Origin: Caulobacter sp.
Lineage (GTDB): Bacteria; Pseudomonadota; Alphaproteobacteria; Caulobacterales; Caulobacteraceae
Assembly (NCBI GenBank): GCA_030680355.1
Contig: JAUXVF010000026.1
Coordinates: 62,001-126,000, forward strand
Length of the DNA stretch: 64,000 nt
Reading direction: 5' to 3'
Numbering within the stretch: the first letter of the stretch is position 1; each line of letters starts with the position of its first letter. Below the pieces are notes generated by a model, which saw nothing but the letters and a program-made list of their open reading frames with translations, did no database searches and was not told the DNA's origin. A program made the position numbers and the translations under genes. Positions 58,651 to 64,000 of this stretch are shown one piece after another.

Positions 58651-59163
58651 TCAAATCTGTTTGAAGAACACCACGGTCGCTTCCGACCCGCCGCCAGATT
58701 TTAGCGCGAAGTCCGGGATCTTGCCGGCCTCGGTCCAGCCGAGGCGGCGGTAGAGGCTGTCAGCCACGCCGCCCTCGACCGTGTCGAGCACCAGCAGGCG
58801 GCGCCCCAGGTCGCGGGCGGCCTGTTCAACCGTCGCCATCAGCTGCTTCGCCAGCCCCCGGCCGCGGGCGCGGGGGTGGACCATAAGTTTGGCGACCTCG
58901 GCCCGGTGGGCGCCGTTGGGCTTGCCGGCAGGATGAAGCTGGATCGTGCCGATCGGGCCGCCGCCATCTTCGACCGCCCACAACAGGATGTCGCGCGCCG
59001 CGATCCCGTCGGCAATGGCCCGCCAGAAGGCGGCCGCCTCGCCTGCGGGCATCGGATGCAGGAAGCCGACGGACGCGTCGTCCGCGACCACGGCCTCGAG
59101 CAGCGCCGCCCAGCCGGGGAGGCTCGTCAGGAGGCCGTCGGCGGTTACCGGCGCCGGCGTCAG
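58651..59163 (-). CDS. GNAT-family N-acetyltransferase, apparently with a CTG start
   Basis: 170 residues if read from CTG 59163. The acetyl-CoA site is VAKLMVHPRARGRGLAKQLM and the C-terminal part has LVLDTVEGGVADSLYRRLGW. The start CTG overlaps the phaC stop as CTGA and has GAAGG seven bases upstream. No ATG, GTG or TTG lies in frame before GTG in the AVVADDASV region, which would cut the domain. The substrate is unknown. Confidence 0.8.
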   Translation of the reverse strand: MTPAPVTADGLLTSLPGWAALLEAVVADDASVGFLHPMPAGEAAAFWRAIADGIAARDILLWAVEDGGGPIGTIQLHPAGKPNGAHRAEVAKLMVHPRARGRGLAKQLMATVEQAARDLGRRLLVLDTVEGGVADSLYRRLGWTEAGKIPDFALKSGGGSEATVVFFKQI

Positions 59164-61142
59164 GAGCGCACCTTCACAAAGCTCCCGGGCGCGTCCTCGA
59201 GCGGCTTGCCCAGCGGGCCTTTTGACGGATCGCGGGCCGGGACCATGTCGCCCGACCGCTCGTTGAGCCACATCGCCCAGTGCGGCCACCAGCTGCCCGG
59301 ATGTTCGACCGCCGCGGCGCGCCAGTCCTCGACGGTCGCGGGCAGGGCGGGGTTGGTCCAGTGCTGGTACTTCTTCGCGTCCGGGTGGTTGATGACTCCC
59401 GCGATATGGCCGCTGCCGGACATGGTGAAGGTCACCGGCCCGCCGAACAGTTTCGCGCCGCGATAGATGCTCTTGAACGGTGCGATGTGGTCGTCGCGGG
59501 ACGACTGGACGTAGATTGGCGTCTTGACCTTCGACAGGTCCAGCTTGACGCCGGCCAGGGTCAGATCGCCCTTCGACAGCGCGTTGTCCTTGTAGAAGTT
59601 GCGCAGATAGAACAGGTGCAGCGCCTTGGGCATACGGGTCTGGTCGCTGTTCCAGAACAGCAGGTCGAAGGGTTTCGGCTCCTTGCCCATCAGGTAGTTG
59701 TTGACGAAGAACGACCAGATCAGGTCGTTGCCGCGCAGGGAGTTGAAGGTGTCGGCCATCGACTTTCCGGGCAGGAACCCGCCGGCTTGGTCCATCTGCT
59801 CCTCGATCGACTTCAGCCAGGCGTCGTCGACGAACAGTTTCAGATCGCCCGCCTCCTCGAAATCTTGCTGGGCGGCGAAGAAGGTGGCCGAGTTGATCCG
59901 CTTGTCGCCCTTGGCGGCCATATGGGCCAGGGCGCAGGAGAGCAGGGTGCCGCCGATGCAATACCCGACCGTGTTCACCCGGTCCGTACCGCACTGTTTC
60001 ATCACCTGGGCGGTGGCGTCGTAGATGCCTTCGACGAGGTAGTCCTCGAAGGTCTTGGCCGCGAGGGTCTCGTCCGGGTTGACCCAGCTGGTCACGAAGA
60101 CGGTGAAGCCCTGGCCGGTCAGCCAGCGGATCAGGCTGTTATCGGCCCGAAGGTCGGTGATGTAGAACTTGTTGATCCAGGGCGTGAACAGCAGCAGCGG
60201 GATCTCGCGCACCTGATCGGTGGTCGGCTCGTACTGCAGCAGCTGCAGGATATCGTTCTGGTAGACGACCTTGCCCGGCGCGGTGGCGACGTTTTCGCCG
60301 ACCTTGAACTGTTCCATGTCGGTCTGGCTGATCGACAGCTGGCCGCCGCCGCGGGTCATGTCGGCGGCGAAGTTCTCCATGCCGCGGACCAGGCTCTCGC
60401 CGCCGCTCTCCATGGCCTCGCGCAGGGCGGCGGGGTTGGACATCAGGAAGTTGGACGGCGAGATGGCGTCGGTCAGCATCTTGATGAAGAACTCGACGCG
60501 TCGTTTTTCCAGCGGATCGACGCCCTCGACGTCAGAGACCAGGTCGTTCAGCCAGCCCGAGGTCAGCAGGTAGGACTGTTTCATCACGTCATAGACGGGA
60601 TGGGCGCCCCAGTCGGGGTCGTTGAACCGTTTGTCGCCCTTGAGCGGGGTGACGACCGGTTCGACCGTTTCGCCGCTCATCCGCCGGGCGGTGGTCTGCC
60701 AAAGGTCGAGATAGCGTGAGAACAGGTCGGCCTGGGCGCGGAGCATGCGGTCGGGCTGGGCGGCGAGACGGCCCATCACGTCGGTCAGGGCCGGGCCGAC
60801 GTGGAAGGGATCGGTGCTGAGCGCGGCCGGGCTGTCGGCCTGTCGCAGGGCGGCCTCGGCGATGACGCCCTGGGCGGTCACCGCGGCGCGGGCCAGGTTG
60901 GCCGACAGCCGCTCCAGGGCATGGCGCTGTTCAGCCGACAGGAAGGCGGCCGGATCGACGGCCGCCGCTGATTCGGGGCCGGGGGCGGGTCTGGCCGGCG
61001 CGGCGGGAGCCGGTTTGGCTTTGGCGGCGCGGGGCGGGGCCTTGGTGGCCGGGTCTTTGGTCGCCGGTTTCGGCTTGGCGGACGCGGCCTTGGCGGCGGC
61101 AGGTCTCTTTCGGGTCGGGGTTTTCCCCGTCGTACCGGCCAT
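59160..61142 (-). CDS. phaC: class I poly(3-hydroxyalkanoate) synthase
   Basis: 660 residues from ATG 61142, with AAGGA seven bases before it. A 65-residue lysine/alanine/proline-rich tail precedes the PhaC N-domain (DPDWGAHPVYDVMKQSYLL) and the alpha/beta hydrolase core with the catalytic cysteine in VGYCIGGTLL (about residue 393), the aspartate in QSSRDDHIAPF and the histidine in SGSGHIAGVINHP. It polymerises 3-hydroxyacyl-CoA into storage granules. phaA/B are not adjacent. Confidence 0.95.
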   Translation of the reverse strand: MAGTTGKTPTRKRPAAAKAASAKPKPATKDPATKAPPRAAKAKPAPAAPARPAPGPESAAAVDPAAFLSAEQRHALERLSANLARAAVTAQGVIAEAALRQADSPAALSTDPFHVGPALTDVMGRLAAQPDRMLRAQADLFSRYLDLWQTTARRMSGETVEPVVTPLKGDKRFNDPDWGAHPVYDVMKQSYLLTSGWLNDLVSDVEGVDPLEKRRVEFFIKMLTDAISPSNFLMSNPAALREAMESGGESLVRGMENFAADMTRGGGQLSISQTDMEQFKVGENVATAPGKVVYQNDILQLLQYEPTTDQVREIPLLLFTPWINKFYITDLRADNSLIRWLTGQGFTVFVTSWVNPDETLAAKTFEDYLVEGIYDATAQVMKQCGTDRVNTVGYCIGGTLLSCALAHMAAKGDKRINSATFFAAQQDFEEAGDLKLFVDDAWLKSIEEQMDQAGGFLPGKSMADTFNSLRGNDLIWSFFVNNYLMGKEPKPFDLLFWNSDQTRMPKALHLFYLRNFYKDNALSKGDLTLAGVKLDLSKVKTPIYVQSSRDDHIAPFKSIYRGAKLFGGPVTFTMSGSGHIAGVINHPDAKKYQHWTNPALPATVEDWRAAAVEHPGSWWPHWAMWLNERSGDMVPARDPSKGPLGKPLEDAPGSFVKVRS

Positions 61143-61218
61143 GCGCGTTTCCTTCCCGTTGCGTGGATGATCCACGCCCTTCCGCTCGCTCTGATCATGG
61201 CATAAGACCGGAGGCGAA

Positions 61219-61680
61219 ATGAACGGCGATGCGCGAACTTTCTGGCGAACGACCAAGCTGACGCTCCTGGCGGCGGCGACAGGCATGCTTTGCGGCTGCG
61301 TCGCCCTGCCGAAAATAGAGCCCGGCGCATCGGCCGGAATCGACAGCCGGTCCACCGCCGCGGGGCGCGTCGCCGATGAAATCAGGACGCCGGGGCCTTG
61401 GCCCACCTTCGCCGGCATCCCGCAGGCGCCGACCGACGTCCGCGACGCCGAAGCCTGGCGCGCCGCCGTCGCGGAGCAGCAGGCCGACGGTCTCTATGTG
61501 CAACGCAACGCCGCCCAGAGCACCTGGAGCCTGTCCGCCACCGAGGCTTTCGCGGCCGCGGCGCGGGCGGAAGCCAACCCGCTGGGTCTTCAGGCGCCGA
61601 CCGCCGCCGAGATGGCGGAATCGGAAGCCTACGCCCGCGCGCTGCGCAAGCGAGCTACCCCGCCTTCGTCGCCGAGGTGA
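61219..61680 (+). CDS. lipoprotein of unknown function
   Basis: 153 residues with a lipobox (MLCGC) at the end of the signal peptide. The mature part has WPTFAGIPQAPTDVRDAEAW and a helical, alanine-rich C-terminus. No family is recognised. It is divergent from phaC with about 75 bp between them, so they may share regulation, and it precedes alaC on the same strand by 116 bp. Confidence 0.75.
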   Translation: MNGDARTFWRTTKLTLLAAATGMLCGCVALPKIEPGASAGIDSRSTAAGRVADEIRTPGPWPTFAGIPQAPTDVRDAEAWRAAVAEQQADGLYVQRNAAQSTWSLSATEAFAAAARAEANPLGLQAPTAAEMAESEAYARALRKRATPPSSPR

Positions 61681-61796
61681 TTCCGGCGCGACGGAGGCAA
61701 GATCTTCCCTGAACCGGCTTGGCTGACCCCTCCGTGGGGGCTATCCATGCTCGACCTCCGCTCGCAGAGCGCCCGGGGTGGCGCGGAGAGCCTATA

Positions 61797-63017
61797 ATGA
61801 CCACCGAGTTCCATCGTATCCGGCGTTTGCCGCCCTACGTCTTCGAGGAAGTAAACCGTATCAAGGCCAAGCTCAGGGCCCAGGGCACGGACATTATCGA
61901 TTTCGGGATGGGCAATCCCGACATGCCGACTCCCAAACATATCGTCGACAAACTGGTCGAGACGGCCCGCAATCCCAAGGCGGGCCGCTATTCGGCGTCC
62001 AAGGGCGTGATCGGCCTGCGCCGGGCCATGGCCGGCTACTACGAGCGCCGCTTCGGGGTGAAGCTGAACCCCGACACCGAGGTCGTCGCCACCCTGGGGT
62101 CGAAGGAGGGCTTCGCCAATCTCGCCCAGGCCCTGACCGCGCCTGGCGACGTGGTGATCTGCCCCAATCCGGCCTATCCGATCCACGCCTTCGGATTCAT
62201 CATGGCCGGCGGCGTGATCCGTCACGTGCCGGCCCTGTCGCCCGAGGAATACCTGTCCGGGATAAGCCGGGCGGTGAAACATTCGGCCCCGCCGCCGAGC
62301 GTGCTGATCCTCAGCTATCCTTCCAACCCGACCGCCCAGTGGGTTGACCTGGACTTCTACAAGGAGGCCGTTCGGCTGGCGAAACAGCACGACATGCTGA
62401 TCATCTCCGACATCGCCTATTCAGAGATCTATTTCGACGACAATCCGCCACCCTCGATCCTGCAGGTGGAGGGCGCGCGCGACATCGCCGTCGAGGTCAA
62501 CAGCCTGTCGAAGACCTACGCCATGGCTGGCTGGCGCGTCGGCATGGTGGTCGGCAATGAACGCATGTGCGCCGCTCTGGCCCGGGTGAAGTCCTATCTC
62601 GACTATGGCGCCTTCCTGCCCATCCAGGTGGCCGCCGCGGCCGCCCTTAACGGACCGCAGGACTGCGTCGCCGAGATCCGGGCCATCTACAAGACCCGCC
62701 GCGACGCCCTGGTCAGTTCGATGGCGCGGGCCGGCTGGGATATTCCGTCGCCGCCGGCCTCGATGTTCGCCTGGGCCGAAATCCCCGCCCCCTACAAGGA
62801 GATTGGCTCGATGTTGTTTTCCCAGCTCCTGATCGAGGAGGCCGGCGTCGCCGTGGCGCCGGGGGTGGGCTTTGGCGAATACGGCGAGGGCTATGTCCGC
62901 ATCGGCCTGGTCGAGAACGAACACCGTATCCGGCAGGCGGCCCGCAACGTGAAGAAGTTCATCGCCGACTCCGACCGCATTCTCGCCAAGGCTCACAGCA
63001 TCATGGCCAGCCAATGA
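61797..63017 (+). CDS. alaC: alanine-type class I aminotransferase
   Basis: 406 residues from ATG 61797, with GGAGAG before it. The PLP lysine is in VNSLSKTYAMAGWRVG, and DFGMGNPDMPTP, YPSNPTAQW and SDIAYSEIYFDD are typical of the AlaC (glutamate-pyruvate) group that often sits before homoserine dehydrogenase. It probably makes alanine from pyruvate. It overlaps hom in an ATGA junction. Confidence 0.9.
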   Translation: MTTEFHRIRRLPPYVFEEVNRIKAKLRAQGTDIIDFGMGNPDMPTPKHIVDKLVETARNPKAGRYSASKGVIGLRRAMAGYYERRFGVKLNPDTEVVATLGSKEGFANLAQALTAPGDVVICPNPAYPIHAFGFIMAGGVIRHVPALSPEEYLSGISRAVKHSAPPPSVLILSYPSNPTAQWVDLDFYKEAVRLAKQHDMLIISDIAYSEIYFDDNPPPSILQVEGARDIAVEVNSLSKTYAMAGWRVGMVVGNERMCAALARVKSYLDYGAFLPIQVAAAAALNGPQDCVAEIRAIYKTRRDALVSSMARAGWDIPSPPASMFAWAEIPAPYKEIGSMLFSQLLIEEAGVAVAPGVGFGEYGEGYVRIGLVENEHRIRQAARNVKKFIADSDRILAKAHSIMASQ

Positions 63018-64000
63018 GCCGCGTCTGGAAGATCGGCGTCGCGGGCCTCGGCACCGTCGGCGGCGGCCTGCTGCAGTTTCTGGCCGAGCGGCCTGGATTC
63101 GCGCCGGCCGGAGGGCAGGCGGTGGTCACCGCGGTTTCGGCCCGGTCTCGCACTCGGCCGCGTCCGGTCGACATCAGCGGCCTGGCCTGGTTCGACGATC
63201 CGGTGGCCCTGGCCGTGTCGCCGGACATCGACATCTTCGTTGAGCTGATCGGCGGCTCCGACGGGCCGGCGAAGGCCGCCGTCGAGGCCGCGTTGAAGGC
63301 CGGAAAGCCGGTGGTCACCGCCAACAAGGCCCTGATCGCCGAACATGGCGCGGCGCTGGCCGTGCTGGCCGAGGCGGCCGACGTTCCGCTGCTGTTCGAG
63401 GCGGCGGTGATGGGCGGCACGCCGGCGGTGAAGATGCTGCGCGAAGCCATGGTCGGCGACGACGTCGCCGGGGTGGCTGGCATCCTCAACGGCACCTGCA
63501 ACTTCATCCTCAGCGAGATGGAGCAGCGCGGCGCCTCGTTCGCCGACGTGCTCGCCGAGGCTCAGCGCATGGGCTACGCCGAGGCCGATCCGACCATGGA
63601 CATCGGCGGCTTCGACGCGGCGCACAAGGTGACCATCATGGCCGCGCTGGCCTTCGGCTGCGCGCCCAACTTCGCGGCCGCCGAGATCGAGGGCATCGAC
63701 CAGGTCGACCTGCTCGACATCCGGCTGGCGCGGGACCTGGGCTACCGGATTCGGCTGATCGCCTCGGCCGATCGTACGCCCGACGGCGTGGCGGTGCGGG
63801 TGCATCCCTCGCTGGTGGCCCAGGGCCATCCGCTGGCCGAGACCCGCGGCGCGCTCAACGCGCTGTTTATCGAAGGCACGCGCATCGGCCGCATCTTCAT
63901 CCAGGGCCCGGGCGCGGGTGCGGGGCCGACCGCCGCCGCCGCCGCCGATATCGCCGATGTCATGACCGGCGCCCGCCGACCTGTTTTCCAGGCCCCGGCC
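63014..64000 (+). CDS. hom: homoserine dehydrogenase (3' end cut off by the window)
   Basis: The first 329 codons are present. The NAD(P)-binding start IGVAGLGTVGGGLLQFL, VELIGGSDGPAKAAVEAALK, VTANKALIAEHG and the catalytic NGTCNFILSEMEQRG with EADPTMDIGGFDAAHK identify homoserine dehydrogenase. It reduces aspartate semialdehyde to homoserine for threonine and methionine. The ACT domain, if any, would lie beyond the window. The start overlaps alaC by 4 bp. Confidence 0.94.
   Translation, partial: MSRVWKIGVAGLGTVGGGLLQFLAERPGFAPAGGQAVVTAVSARSRTRPRPVDISGLAWFDDPVALAVSPDIDIFVELIGGSDGPAKAAVEAALKAGKPVVTANKALIAEHGAALAVLAEAADVPLLFEAAVMGGTPAVKMLREAMVGDDVAGVAGILNGTCNFILSEMEQRGASFADVLAEAQRMGYAEADPTMDIGGFDAAHKVTIMAALAFGCAPNFAAAEIEGIDQVDLLDIRLARDLGYRIRLIASADRTPDGVAVRVHPSLVAQGHPLAETRGALNALFIEGTRIGRIFIQGPGAGAGPTAAAAADIADVMTGARRPVFQAPA

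Overview
The window is high-GC DNA (strong G/C bias at third codon positions) from an alphaproteobacterium, most probably a member of the Caulobacterales (Caulobacter/Phenylobacterium-like). Supporting signs are the C4-pathway 5-aminolevulinate synthase (hemA), COX15/CtaA with a neighbouring DUF2842 gene, Bpt, a MucR/Ros regulator, a bifunctional Rel/SpoT next to rpoZ, a CBP3-type cytochrome chaperone, an unlinked motB, and the lepB-rnc-era-recO block joined to pdxJ-acpS. About 75 genes are packed with very little spacing. Many neighbours share ATGA, GTGA or TGATG junctions, and several convergent pairs share a CTAG stop overlap.

Layout. 1-3037 (minus): a SpoU/TrmH methyltransferase, an RlmI-like methyltransferase and a membrane glycosyltransferase. 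3211-6404: TetR regulator plus a BtuFCD-like ABC importer. 6412-12683: lytic transglycosylase, dapA, smpB, a FkbM methyltransferase, a uracil-DNA glycosylase/NYN pair and folK. 12571-25977: a DUF4242-like gene, rpoZ, rel/spoT, Nudix, rnk, pyrE, pdxJ, acpS, lepB, rnc, era, recO, a P450 and parC. 26238-32913: serine hydrolase, bpt, motB, a 3-hydroxyisobutyrate-dehydrogenase-like gene, small unknown genes, yciB and hemB. 33152-37319: a valine-degradation cluster (acyl-CoA dehydrogenase, 3-hydroxyisobutyryl-CoA hydrolase, mmsB) interrupted by a lipoprotein methyltransferase. 37537-45905: hemA, mucR, glyA, nrdR, the riboflavin operon, nusB, thiL and an exported protein. 46081-53704: hppA, bamE, a cytochrome chaperone, DUF177, plsX, fabH, ihfA, a MerR regulator, tRNA-Pro and two small membrane proteins. 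53819-64000: ctaA, a PhoX-like protein, rplM-rpsI, argC, a GNAT, phaC, a lipoprotein, alaC and the start of hom.

The gene content is mostly core metabolism and information processing. I see no prophage, transposon, CRISPR array, toxin-antitoxin pair or defence island, and no convincing undescribed multi-gene system. The interesting material is at finer scale. Three genes (rel/spoT, yciB and the GNAT) appear to need CTG starts placed at or next to the preceding stop codon. The riboflavin operon encodes a reductase-only RibD and a RibBA whose GTP-cyclohydrolase-II half has lost its zinc cysteines. A 28-codon basic leader ORF, with its ribosome-binding site inside a hairpin, ends 4 bp before glyA. 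A terminator-like hairpin lies in the rnk leader. The MucR protein has lost a zinc ligand. Two inverted pairs of interspersed repeats flank genes, and one of them appears to supply a ribosome-binding site.
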